Origin: Streptomyces sp. Tue 6430
Lineage (GTDB): Bacteria > Actinomycetota > Actinomycetes > Streptomycetales > Streptomycetaceae
Direction: 5' to 3'
Assembly: GCA_021568835.1 (NCBI GenBank)
Contig: JAKGSH010000010.1
Span: forward strand, 2,046,001-2,110,000
Length of the DNA stretch: 64,000 bases
Part shown: positions 43,832 through 53,350 of the stretch, in pieces
How the letters are laid out: the number at the start of each line of letters is the position of its first letter
Numbering within the stretch: the stretch's first letter is position 1
Notes under the pieces: generated by a model
Database searches by the model: none
The model's input: the letters and a program-made list of their open reading frames with translations, nothing else
What the model was told of the DNA's origin: nothing
Made by a program: the position numbers and the translations under genes

Positions 43832-45168
43832 CCACCGAGGCCGTCCACGACCCCGGTACCGCCGCCACCCGCGCCACCGACGCGATCCTGCGCGACACGC
43901 TGCACGGCACCGCGCGCGGGGTCGTCGTGGACTCCCCGCCCGGTGCCGGCAAGTCCACGCTCGTCGTCCGCGCGGCGCTGGAACTGGCGGACGCGGGGCG
44001 GCCGCTGATGGTCGTCGCGCAGACCAACGCGCAGGTCGACGACCTGGTGCTGCGGCTCGCCGAGAAGAACTCCGAACTGCCGGTGGGCCGCCTGCACAGC
44101 AGCGACGCCGACGCCTACGACAAGGCACTGGACGGCCTGCCGAACGTACGGAAGTCGGCGAAGGCCGGTGACCTGGCCGGGCTTCCGGTCGTCATCTCCA
44201 CGGCCGCCAAGTGGGCGCACGTGAAGGCCGACGAGCCGTGGCCGCACGCGATCGTGGACGAGGCCTACCAGATGCGCTCGGACGGGCTGCTGGCCGTGGC
44301 CGGACTGTTCGAGCGGGCGCTGTTCGTGGGCGACCCGGGGCAGCTGGACCCGTTCGCGATCGTGGGCAGCGAGCAGTGGGCCGGCCTGTCGTACGATCCG
44401 TCGGCCTCGGCGGTGTCGACGCTGCTGGCGCACAACCCCGGCCTGCCGCAGCACCGGCTGCCGGTGTCCTGGCGGCTGCCGGCGTCGGCGGCGCCGCTGG
44501 TCTCGGACGCCTTCTACCCGTTCACGCCGTTCCGCAGCGGCACCGGCCACGGCGACCGGAAGCTGTCCTTCGGCGTCCCCTCCGACGGCTCGGGGCCCGA
44601 CCGGGTGATCGACGAGGCGGCGGAGTCCGGCTGGGGGCTGCTGGAGCTGCCCGCCCGGCACACGCCCCGCACCGACCCGGAGGCGGTGCGGGCGGTCGCC
44701 GCGGTCGTCCGGCGCCTTCTGGACCGGGGCGGCGCGGCCGTCTCCGAGCGCTCCCCCGCCCCCACCCCCCTCACCGCCGACCGGATCGCCGTCGGCACCG
44801 CTCACCGCGACCAGGCGGCGGCGGTCCGCGCGGCGCTGGCCGAGCTGGGCGTCACGGACGTCACCGTCGACACGGCGAACCGGCTCCAGGGCCGCGAGTA
44901 CGACGTCACGGTCGTCCTGCATCCCCTGTCGGGCCGCCCCGACGCCACCGCCTTCCACCTGGAGACGGGCCGCCTGTGCGTCCTGGCCTCCCGCCACCGC
45001 CACGCCTGCGTCGTCGTCTGCCGGGCGGGGGTCACCGATCTCCTGGACGCCTACCCGTCGACGGAACCGGTCCAGCTGGGAACCACCGTGAAATTCCCGG
45101 ACGGCTGGGAGGCGAACCACGCGGTAATGGCACACCTGGCCGAACACCGGGCCCCCTGGACGCCATGA
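43828..45168 (+). CDS. SF1 (Upf1/Dna2-like) DNA helicase or ATPase
   Basis: 446 residues from GTG 43828, overlapping the previous stop (GTGA) with GAGGAGG upstream. Helicase motifs: Walker A SPPGAGKST (residues 36-44), Ia VVAQTNAQVDDLVLRL, II with Asp144/Glu145 in HAIVDEAYQM, III VGDPGQLDPF, IV region RIAVGTAHRDQAAAVRAAL, V VDTANRLQGREYDVTVV, VI LCVLASRHRHACVVV (a trimmed form). Domain 1B/2B insertions are short. It probably translocates on single-stranded DNA and supplies energy to the coupled nuclease. It ends the operon; a 46-bp tandem repeat lies just after it. Confidence 0.88.
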   Translation: MTTEAVHDPGTAATRATDAILRDTLHGTARGVVVDSPPGAGKSTLVVRAALELADAGRPLMVVAQTNAQVDDLVLRLAEKNSELPVGRLHSSDADAYDKALDGLPNVRKSAKAGDLAGLPVVISTAAKWAHVKADEPWPHAIVDEAYQMRSDGLLAVAGLFERALFVGDPGQLDPFAIVGSEQWAGLSYDPSASAVSTLLAHNPGLPQHRLPVSWRLPASAAPLVSDAFYPFTPFRSGTGHGDRKLSFGVPSDGSGPDRVIDEAAESGWGLLELPARHTPRTDPEAVRAVAAVVRRLLDRGGAAVSERSPAPTPLTADRIAVGTAHRDQAAAVRAALAELGVTDVTVDTANRLQGREYDVTVVLHPLSGRPDATAFHLETGRLCVLASRHRHACVVVCRAGVTDLLDAYPSTEPVQLGTTVKFPDGWEANHAVMAHLAEHRAPWTP

Positions 45169-45189
45169 CCATGGCCACCCCACCCCTCC

Positions 45190-45302
45190 CGGACGGAGTC
45201 CGGCACGCCGCCGGAGGCGGCCGACGGTCACAGCCCGGACGGAGTCCGGCACGCCGCCGGAGGCGGCCGACGGTCACAGCCCGGACGGAGTCCGGCACGC
45301 CG
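45190..45302. repeat. 46-bp tandem repeat, about 2.5 copies
   Basis: Units begin at 45190, 45236 and 45282 with CGGACGGAGTCCGGCACGCC; copies 1 and 2 are identical and the third is cut after 21 bp. Each contains the small inverted repeat GCCGCCGGAGGCGGC. Located 21 bp after the helicase stop. Confidence 0.9.
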
Positions 45303-45473
45303 GAAAGGACAGCCGGGCGCCAGGTGGCGTGGAAGTGCCGGTGGCTGGGGAACATCGCCGGGGGCGGACGGCTTGAGAAGGCCGGGGCCCCGGCCCCCTT
45401 GCGTCGCCGGGGGACAATGGAGGGTGGTCCGCTCACCGGCGGCGCCACCCCGACCGTACGAGAAGGAGAAGAC

Positions 45474-45842
45474 ATGGCGGAGCCCACGCCGGGTCGGAAC
45501 GAACCGCGGCTACGCCCCGCGCCCCTGCTCTTCGAGCCCGCCGAGGCGGCCGGCGATCCGGAGCACTTCTTCGATCTGGAGTCGATAGACGATCCCGGCG
45601 CGCTGCTGACGCGGGCCACGGAGCTGACGCAGGCGTTCCGCGCGGCGGCCGACCGGGCGATGGAGTTCCAGGCCGTGGCCGCGGCCCAGCTCGCCGATCC
45701 GCGCCGCTTCGACCGGCTGACGGCGGCGGACATCGCCGACCGGGCCGAGTGGACCGAGGACTACGCGAAGAAGATGGTCGAGTTCGGACGGGACCTGCTG
45801 AGCGGGGACGTCGAGGGGCACGGGCACGCCGACCCCGTGTGA
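45474..45842 (+). CDS. Small conserved hypothetical protein
   Basis: 122 residues from ATG 45474 with AAGGAG. Acidic N-terminus (LLFEPAEAAGDPEHFFDLESIDDPGALL), then helices (LTQAFRAAADRAMEFQAVAAAQLADP, DRLTAADIADRAEWTEDYAKKMVEFGRDLL). No TM segment, signal or catalytic motif. It resembles small helical actinobacterial proteins without known function. It is separated from the helicase by the 46-bp repeats and so probably has its own promoter. Confidence 0.75.
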   Translation: MAEPTPGRNEPRLRPAPLLFEPAEAAGDPEHFFDLESIDDPGALLTRATELTQAFRAAADRAMEFQAVAAAQLADPRRFDRLTAADIADRAEWTEDYAKKMVEFGRDLLSGDVEGHGHADPV

Positions 45843-46003
45843 CGCGCGTGGTGACGCCCGTGCGGCCGTGGAATCCGCACCGGTCGCCCCCGCCGGGCCC
45901 GGGCATATGCCGGGCGGGCAAGATACCCCCTCCCCTCTCCTCCCGTCCCGGTTTCCCCGAACCCTGCGAGACCGCTCGCTCACGGCGGGTAGACCTTGTC
46001 GGC

Positions 46004-46615
46004 ATGAGCAGCGCACGGAACGCCCCGGACACCGGCCGCCGCGACGCCTGCGGGGTCACCGCGGACGGCGTCGCCTGGCTGGCGTCCGCGGCATCGTTCC
46101 CCCGCAGCACCCTGGCCCTGTGGGAGGAGCGCCCGCACGCCCCGGTCGTGCTGCCCTGCGGGTCCGTCTTCGACGTCGTCAGCGCCCCCGCGGTGTTCGG
46201 GCGGCTGATGCTGGACCGGCTGTGGGACGAGGGGCCGGGCTCCGGGCCGGTGGCCGCGTTCCGCGGGCGGATGCTGTTGTTCGCCGCACCCGGCACCGCC
46301 CGGCGGCTCCCCTCGCTCCTCGAGTGGGAGGAGTGGAGCGCCGACGGCCGCCGGGACGGACGTGCGGGGACGGTGCCGCCGCTGCTGTGCCACGGCAACG
46401 GGGACGCGGTCACCGTGCCGGCACCGCTCACCCCGGAGGCGAGCGGCACCACCACCCGCTGGGTGACCGCCCCGGACGCCCGCCACCCCTGGCTGCCGGG
46501 CCCGGAGATCCTGCTCTGGGCGGCCGTCCGGGCCGCCCGGGCCGCCGTGCGGATATCGATTTCTCACGCCTCGGATCCGGATGCTAAGGTCTACGACGTC
46601 AGCAGGCGCCGCTAG
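46004..46615 (+). CDS. Prim-Pol-like (bifunctional DNA primase/polymerase N-terminal type) protein, overlapping tRNA-Lys
   Basis: 203 residues from ATG 46004. Features of the actinobacterial Prim-Pol-like family: GVAWLASAASFPRSTLALW, PCGSVFDVVSAPAVFGRLML, VAAFRGRMLLFAAPGTARRL, VPPLLCHGNGDAVTVPAP, and PWLPGPEILLWAAVRAAR. The usual catalytic DxD/His set is incomplete, so polymerase activity is uncertain. As read, the frame closes at the TAG inside the tRNA-Lys gene (46613-46615), so the last four codons overlap the tRNA. The alternative frame stops at 46587 and would need an indel. Confidence 0.75.
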   Translation: MSSARNAPDTGRRDACGVTADGVAWLASAASFPRSTLALWEERPHAPVVLPCGSVFDVVSAPAVFGRLMLDRLWDEGPGSGPVAAFRGRMLLFAAPGTARRLPSLLEWEEWSADGRRDGRAGTVPPLLCHGNGDAVTVPAPLTPEASGTTTRWVTAPDARHPWLPGPEILLWAAVRAARAAVRISISHASDPDAKVYDVSRRR

Positions 46616-46679
46616 CTCAGTTGGTTAGAGCAGCTGACTCTTAATCAGCGGGTCCGGGGTTCGAGTCCCTGGCGGCGCA
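46606..46679 (+). tRNA. tRNA-Lys (anticodon CTT), copy 1 of 3
   Basis: Acceptor GCGCCGC/GCGGCGC, D-arm GCTCAGTTGGTTAGAGC, anticodon arm CTGA-CTCTTAA-TCAG with CTT, T-arm CCGGG-TTCGAGT-CCCTG, discriminator A. Identical to the copies at 57649 and 61397. CCA is not encoded. Overlaps the end of the upstream reading frame. Confidence 0.97.
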
Positions 46680-46687
46680 CCGACAGC

Positions 46688-46713
46688 AAGGCCCTCGCGA
46701 AAGCGGGGGCCTT
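46688..46713. terminator. Terminator after tRNA-Lys copy 1
   Basis: AAGGCCCTCGC, loop GAAA, GCGGGGGCCTT: 11-bp stem with one T-G pair, followed by T-rich TCGCTTG. Confidence 0.85.
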
Positions 46714-46838
46714 TCGCTTGCCCGTCCGCGGCCCTTCACGTGCCGACCGCCGGGGCCCGTCCACCGAGACCCGCCCGCCGGACCTGTCCACCGAGATCCG
46801 TCCGCCAGGACCCGTCCGGCGGATCGGGCGGCCGGACC

Positions 46839-48095
46839 CTATGCCGTGATCCGGACCGTCCAGGACCCCGCCGCGGTGCGCTCCTCCACCTCCACCCGTA
46901 CGCCCTCCCCCGGCACGGTGAAGCTCTCGCCGGCGTCGACCGGGGCGTCGGCGAGGGGCGGGTAGACCGAGTCGCCCCAGCAGGCGTCGGTGGCGGGGTG
47001 GGCGTCGACCACCTCGACCGGGCCGCGGCCGGATGCCGCGCCGCTCCGGACGCGGTAGACGAGCACGCCCGAGCGGCAGGACGCGCGGTCGTTGCCGATG
47101 CGGCCGCGGGCCTCGAAGGCGAGTGCGCTGTCGGCGCCGGTGCGGACGACCGCGAGTTTGGTGCCGTTGCCGAGTCCGAAGGCCGGCGAGCCGGCGGCCC
47201 GGCTCACCGGCACGTCCGGCCCGGCGCCCAGCGGCTCCAGGGTCAGGCGGGTCGGCGTCCCGCGGGGCACGCACACCACCTGGCGCGGCTCCAGCCAGCC
47301 CAGCTTCCACTTGTGCCAGGCGAACAGGTCCGGAGCGAGACCGAACTGGCTGCCCATCAGGTCCCAGTCGCCGACGTGCGTGTCCCAGTCGCCCTTGCCG
47401 TCCGTGGGGCGGTGGTAGAGGTCGGGCAGGTCGAACACGTGCCCGGTCTCGTGGGCGAGGACGAGCCGGTCCGGCGGATGCTGCTCGAAGACGGTGACGA
47501 TCCGCCGGATGTCCGTGCCGTCGGCGCGCAGCGGGGTGTCCATGTTGACGACCTTGGTGGCGTCGGAGTCCACGCCGGGGGCGTCCGGGTCGGCGACGAG
47601 GTAGACGACGCCGTAGCGGGAGAAGTCGACCTGCCCGTCGGCGGCGGCGAGGGCGTCGCGCAGGTAGACGCCGCGGTGCGCGGCGCTCCAGTCACGCCGT
47701 ATGGCGTACGCGGTGGACGGCTTCGGCATCCGGATCCAGCGCTTCAGGGGATGCGCGCGCAGGGTGAACCTGCCGTAGGAGGCCTGCTCGAAGTAGCGGG
47801 TGGTGGCCGGGAAGTGGTCGGCGGCGAGTTCGGTCGGGGGGACCGTCGGCGACCGGTCCGGGAACGACAGGAAGATCATCACCGCGTCGAGGGCGCGGGC
47901 GGGCCGCGGATAGGCGGCGTTCCAGGTGTCCAGGCCCTCGGAGTGGTGGGCGTCCGTGCGCTTCAGCGCGCAGGGGGTGGCCGAGAAGGGCTCCGCCGCG
48001 GGGGCGCTGACGAGGCAGGTCGCGGCGAGGGCCGAGAGGGTGGTGAACAGGGCCGCGGTGCTGCGCAGTCGGGGGCGCGGGAGCTGTCGCGGCAC
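46839..48095 (-). CDS. Secreted M6-type zinc metalloprotease
   Basis: 418 residues. The chosen start is GTG 48095 (MPRQLPRPRLRSTAALFTT), because GGAGG sits 5 nt upstream and the N-terminus is a proper signal peptide (LFTTLSALAATCLVSAPAAA-like); reading from 48131 would place 12 stray residues before it. Zinc motif LVLAHETGHVFDLPDLYH, an HExxH followed by the D/H ligand context typical of immune-inhibitor-A-like M6 proteases. N-terminal part: AVMIFLSFPDRSP and FEQASYGRFTLRAHP. C-terminal beta sandwich ends SWTVRITA. Probably an extracellular protease. Confidence 0.88.
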   Translation of the reverse strand: MPRQLPRPRLRSTAALFTTLSALAATCLVSAPAAEPFSATPCALKRTDAHHSEGLDTWNAAYPRPARALDAVMIFLSFPDRSPTVPPTELAADHFPATTRYFEQASYGRFTLRAHPLKRWIRMPKPSTAYAIRRDWSAAHRGVYLRDALAAADGQVDFSRYGVVYLVADPDAPGVDSDATKVVNMDTPLRADGTDIRRIVTVFEQHPPDRLVLAHETGHVFDLPDLYHRPTDGKGDWDTHVGDWDLMGSQFGLAPDLFAWHKWKLGWLEPRQVVCVPRGTPTRLTLEPLGAGPDVPVSRAAGSPAFGLGNGTKLAVVRTGADSALAFEARGRIGNDRASCRSGVLVYRVRSGAASGRGPVEVVDAHPATDACWGDSVYPPLADAPVDAGESFTVPGEGVRVEVEERTAAGSWTVRITA

Positions 48096-48228
48096 AGGGA
48101 CCTCCGGGAGCGGTTCACGGGACACCGCCACCCAGCCTGGGGTAATTCGTCACGCTACGCCCTGTTTGCCTGCCCCAGACGAGTGAGGACGCGGAAACGG
48201 GGGCATCATGCCGACACCCCCGGAGTAC

Positions 48229-48241
48229 TCACAGAACGTCA
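48229..48241. promoter_or_regulatory. BldD box upstream of cdgA
   Basis: TCACAGAACGTCA matches the BldD consensus TNAC-N5-GTNA exactly. It lies 172 bp before the cdgA start. cdgA is a known BldD target in S. coelicolor. Confidence 0.85.
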
Positions 48242-48412
48242 CAAGCGGTCGCCTGCCCGCAGAACCGGTCCACCCGGGGGCAGAAACGATCTGTCAGAAA
48301 CGTCGGTTGTTCCGGGACACTGGGCAGTGGCTGCGGACGCCAGGGGGCAGCCTCTATGATCGGCAGACTTTTCCTGCACGGACAGAGATCGAGTGCACTG
48401 CGGGAGCGAGCG

Positions 48413-50250
48413 GTGAGCGGAACGTCCGAAGGGCCGACGCCCGCGGCAGACCTCGACCGGTCGGCCGTCACGGTGAGTGACATCAAGGCATCTACTCGTA
48501 GGGGCGCCGCCGGGGACGCCGACGGCGGGCCACCGGCCTACCGCTCCGTCTTCGCGGCCGCGCCCCTCGCCATGGCGGTCGTGGACCGCCGCGGCCTGGT
48601 CACCGACGCCAACGCGGCGCTCGGCGGGCTGCTCGGCGGGCTGCCGGGCGGCGGGTCCGCGGGGCTGGTCGGGCGGTCCGCCGCCGACCTGCTGGACCTG
48701 GCCTCCGACGTGCGCACCTGGCACGCCTACCGGGAGGTGCTCCGCGGCCGCCGGGCGGAACTGCGCTGCACACGGCGGCTGAAACGGCCCGACGGGCGCT
48801 CGCTGTGGGCCCAGGTCACGGTGACGCCGCTGGACGGCGGCACGGGCGGCGTCCTGCTGTCGGTCACCGACGTCAGCGGTCACCGGGAGTTGCAGGCCCG
48901 GCTGCGTCACCTCGAGATGCACGATCCGGTGACCCTGCTGCCCAACCGCACCCTGTTCTTCGAGCGGGTGACGGGAGCGCTGGAGGCGGAGTCGTTCGAG
49001 CAGGGCGGAACCGGCCGGATCGGGCTGTGCTACCTCGACCTGGACGGGTTCAAGGCGGTCAACGACACGCTCGGCCACCGGGTCGGCGACCAGTTGCTGG
49101 CCGCCGTCGCGGAGCGGCTGACCGCGTGCGCGGAGGAGGCGGGGCGGACCCGGCCGGGCGTGCCGCTGGTGGCGCGGCTCGGCGGGGACGAGTTCGCCCT
49201 GCTGGTGGAGGACTCCACGGGCACCGAACAGCTCGCGGACCTCGCCGAGTCCGCGCTGAAGGCGCTCCAGGCGCCGTTCGACCTCTCGGGGCAGCGACTG
49301 AACGTCTCCGCGTCGATCGGCGTCGTCGAGCGGCACGCGGCCGGGACCACGGCCACCGGGCTGATGCAGGCCGCCGATACGACCCTGTACTGGGCGAAGG
49401 TGGACGGCAAGGACCGCTGGACGCTGTTCGACCCGGAGCGCAACGCGCACCTGATGACCCGCCAGGCACTGGCCTCCACCCTGCGGCCGGCCATCGAGCG
49501 GGGCGAGTTCCGGCTCGACTACCAGCCGCTGGTGGGGATGTCGGACGGGCGGTTGCGCGGGGTGGAGGCGCTGGTGCGCTGGGACCACCCCCGGTTCGGC
49601 CTGCTGCCGCCGAACCGGTTCGTCGCGCTCGCCGAGGAGGACGGCTCCATCGTGCCGCTGGGGCGCTGGGTGCTGGCCACCGCCTGCCGGCAGGCGCGGG
49701 CCTGGCAGTTGGCCCGTCCGGACGATCCGCCGCTGTTCGTGAGCGTCAACGTGGCGGTCCGTCAGGTGTGGGACTCCGACCTGGTGGCGGACGTGGCGGA
49801 GATCCTCGCCGAGACCGGACTGGCCCCCTCGCTGCTCCAGTTGGAGCTGACGGAGTCCGCGGTGATGGGTTCGGCCGGGCGTCCGCTGCAGGCCCTCCAG
49901 GCGCTCAGCGACATGGGCGTGAACATCGCCATCGACGATTTCGGGACCGGCTACTCCAACCTGGCGTATCTGAGCCGGCTCCCGGTGTCGGTGCTCAAGC
50001 TGGACGGGTCGTTCGTGCGCGGCTTCCAGTACGAGGGCACGGGCGCGCCGCCGAATCCGGCGGACGAGGTCGTCGTCGAGGCGATGATCGCCCTCGCGCA
50101 CCGGCTCGGGCTGACCGTGACCGCGGAGTGCGTGGAGACGTCGGCGCAGGCCGTCCGGCTGCGGCGGATCGGCTGCGACACCGGACAGGGGTGGCTCTAC
50201 TCCCGCCCGGTGCCGCCGGACCGCATCTCCGAGCTGATGGCCGGCGCGTC

Positions 50251-50272
<22 letters not shown>
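48413..50272 (+). CDS. cdgA: PAS-GGDEF-EAL c-di-GMP enzyme CdgA
   Basis: 619 residues from GTG 48413 (MSGTSEGPTPAAD) with GGGAG upstream; ATG 48356 is an alternative. A PAS domain spans about residues 40-150 (YRSVFAAAPLAMAVVDRRGLVTDAN). The GGDEF domain has an intact motif RLGGDEFALL (GGDEF at 257-261). The EAL domain has GVEALVRWDHP (EAL at 385-387), ELTESAVM and IDDFGTGYSNLAYL. Both catalytic motifs are intact, so it could make and degrade c-di-GMP. In Streptomyces, CdgA controls development and antibiotic production through BldD-c-di-GMP. No membrane segments: cytosolic. Confidence 0.95.
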
Positions 50273-51444
<1,172 letters not shown>

Positions 51445-52165
51445 GGGGGTTCCTCCTGCATCTCGGCGTGCGCTGTCCGTCGGACGCTAACAGGAGGCTG
51501 TCCCCGCTTATTCCCCGCGGGTGGCGAGGGGTGTGGGCGAGGGGCTCGGGCCCGGGGGCGGCGGACGGGCGAGGAGCTCCTCTCCCCGGCAGGCGGAGGG
51601 CCACCGGCCCCGGTCGGCGGCACCGGTGAGCGAGGGCCCGGGCCCAGGAGCCGGCCGTCGGGCAGGGACTCGGCCCCGGCCTGCGAGCGGCAGGCCGCGG
51701 GCGCCCGGCCGCCGTCGGCGAGCGAGAAGCCGGCGATCCGCCGCACGGCCGCCGGGCGCGGACCCGCCACCCGACGCACGAAGGCCACAGGCACCCGGCC
51801 ACCGCCGGTGGACGAGCAGCCCGCGCTCCGCCGCACGGCCCTCGGGCACGGGCCCGTCCCCCAGAGCGAAGGCCACAGGCATCCGACACCGCCCAGGTGC
51901 AAGAAACCCGCGATCCGCCGCACGGCCCTCAGACACGCCCCCACCCGACACACGAAAGCCACAGGCACCCGGCCGCCGCCGGTGGACGAGAGGCCTCGGG
52001 CCCGGTGGGCGAGGTCCTCGGTGCACGGCCGGTGGCCCCGGGGTCCCGGTCCCCGGCGGGCGCCCGACGGGGCGGAGCACCGCGCCCGGCCCACGGCCGG
52101 TGGGTCCGCGGGCCATGGGTCCGTGGGTCGTGGGTCCGTGGGTCGTGGGCGGCGCCGTTCCGGGC
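51445..52165. other. Intergenic region holding the 90-bp repeats
   Basis: 721 bp with no supported gene. Long ORFs on both strands are composition artefacts. 51500-51720 is GC-rich without clear structure. 52100-52150 has short CCGTGGGTCGTGGGT repeats just beyond the end of the racemase-like gene. Confidence 0.6.
51735..52010. repeat. Degenerate tandem repeats of about 90 bp, three units
   Basis: Units start at 51735, 51825 and 51912 with GATCCGCCGCACGGCC (GCTCCG in unit 2) and each contains a downstream core GAAGGCCACAGGCACCC (GAAAGCC in unit 3), ending GCCGGTGGACGAG in units 1 and 3. They lie in the 721-bp gap between two minus-strand genes. The minus-strand reading gives an imperfect repeat of about 29 residues (AVRRIAG..., GGGRVPVAFV), but there is no start, ribosome site or stable frame. 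Confidence 0.8.
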
Positions 52166-52897
52166 TCACACCTGCACGATCGGCTCCCGGGTGAACAGTG
52201 CTCCCAGGCCGGGCGCGTTGACCCGGCGGTCGGTCAGGCGGAGGGCCTCCCAGACGGTGACCTGGTTGGCGGTGAGGACCGGCTTGCCGAGGTCCTTCTC
52301 CAGGGTGGAGAGGTGGGCGGCCGTGTGCAGGGCGGTGCCGGGGAGGAGGACCGCGTCCGCGTCGGGGGTGTCGGCCTCGCGGGCCAGGGCGAGCACCTCC
52401 GCCTCCCCCCAGGTGCCGACCTCGGCGGCGGTGCCGGGGCCGGAGCCGCGCAGTGCCGTCACCTCGACGCCGCCCGCCCGCAGGAATCCGGCGAAGAGCC
52501 CGGCGATGTCGTCGGGGTAGACCGACCCGATCGCGACCCGCGCGGCACCGATCTCCCGCGCCGCGTGGACGAAGCCGAAGGACGTGGAGGAGGCGGGCAT
52601 CCCGGCGGCGCGGGCCAGTGCGCGCACCTGCTCGTGGGCGCCCTCCCAGCCGTGCACGAAGCCGCCGCTGGTGCAGGCCCACACGACCGCCTCCGCGCCG
52701 GACAGCCGCAGTTGCTCGACGCCGGCCGCCAGACGTCCGGGCTCGCCCAGCGCCCGCAGGGCGTCGATGCGGTGCGCGTCCTCACCGATGTCCGTGTGGG
52801 CCAGGTCCAGCCGGATGTCACTGCCCAGGAGCTGCTCGATGCGCGGGTAGTCGTCCTCGGCGGAGTGGCCCGGGTAGAGGAATCCGAGTGAGGTCAT
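52166..52897 (-). CDS. Asp/Glu racemase-superfamily protein, EutA/maleate-isomerase-like
   Basis: 243 residues from ATG 52897 (MTSLGFLYPGHSAEDDYP). Two-domain racemase fold with a catalytic-Cys motif VVWACTSGGFVHGWEG, a second-domain ARVAIGSVYPDDIAGLF, and VLLPGTALHTAAHLSTLEKDLGKPVLTANQVTVWEAL. The usual second Cys is replaced in the GTALHT motif (T/G), which points to the maleate isomerase/arylmalonate decarboxylase/EutA branch. EutA is found with ectoine utilisation genes, and the ectoine-type transporter ehuBCDA is divergent just beyond, so a role in ectoine catabolism is plausible. Confidence 0.82.
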   Translation of the reverse strand: MTSLGFLYPGHSAEDDYPRIEQLLGSDIRLDLAHTDIGEDAHRIDALRALGEPGRLAAGVEQLRLSGAEAVVWACTSGGFVHGWEGAHEQVRALARAAGMPASSTSFGFVHAAREIGAARVAIGSVYPDDIAGLFAGFLRAGGVEVTALRGSGPGTAAEVGTWGEAEVLALAREADTPDADAVLLPGTALHTAAHLSTLEKDLGKPVLTANQVTVWEALRLTDRRVNAPGLGALFTREPIVQV

Positions 52898-53350
52898 GTC
52901 CAGCCTTCCTGGTGTTCTTCCGGCAGTGCGGGGACCGGTTCCGCGGCCCCCTCGTCCAGCAGAGCCCGGTACGGCCCCACGGCTCGGGTACCCCGTCGGC
53001 GCGGCGCCGCCCACTTCGTCACCTGGTTGGCCGAGATGCCGCGGGGGCGCCGGCCCCGCCGGGCGGCGCGGCGGGGCAACGGGCCGCACCGGAGGCCGCG
53101 TTGACGGCGGTGGGCCCGGATGCGGACGTGGCCGGTCCGCGCACGCCGGACACCCGGTCACGGCCGGGAGCGAGGCCCCTGCCACGGCCGGGGGACCAGA
53201 CCTCGGCCCGACCGGGGAAGGGACACCGGCCCGACCGGGGAAGGGACATCGGACAGCGCGCTTCCCGCCCTCCCCGGAGGGACCCCTCGGCGGCGGCCGG
53301 GCCGAAAGTGATCCGCATGACCCGCATGAGGTCTGGGTAGCCGCGCGCCC
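52898..53350. other. Divergent intergenic region between the racemase-like gene and ehuB
   Basis: 453 bp without a supported gene. A 23-bp direct repeat (CGGCCCGACCGGGGAAGGGA at 53204 and 53227) lies about 125-147 bp before ehuB. Promoters for both directions must be here; I cannot place an operator for the IclR regulator. Confidence 0.55.

Noticed and set aside
45190..45302. CRISPR array
   Set aside because: Units are contiguous 46-bp repeats with no spacers, and there are no cas1/cas2 genes; the Cas4-like nuclease is better read as Dna2-like.
51508..52682. Minus-strand ORF with a repeated peptide of about 29 residues
   Set aside because: No start codon with ribosome site, frame varies between overlapping ORFs, unit lengths 90 and 87 bp with many changes; treated as non-coding repeat.
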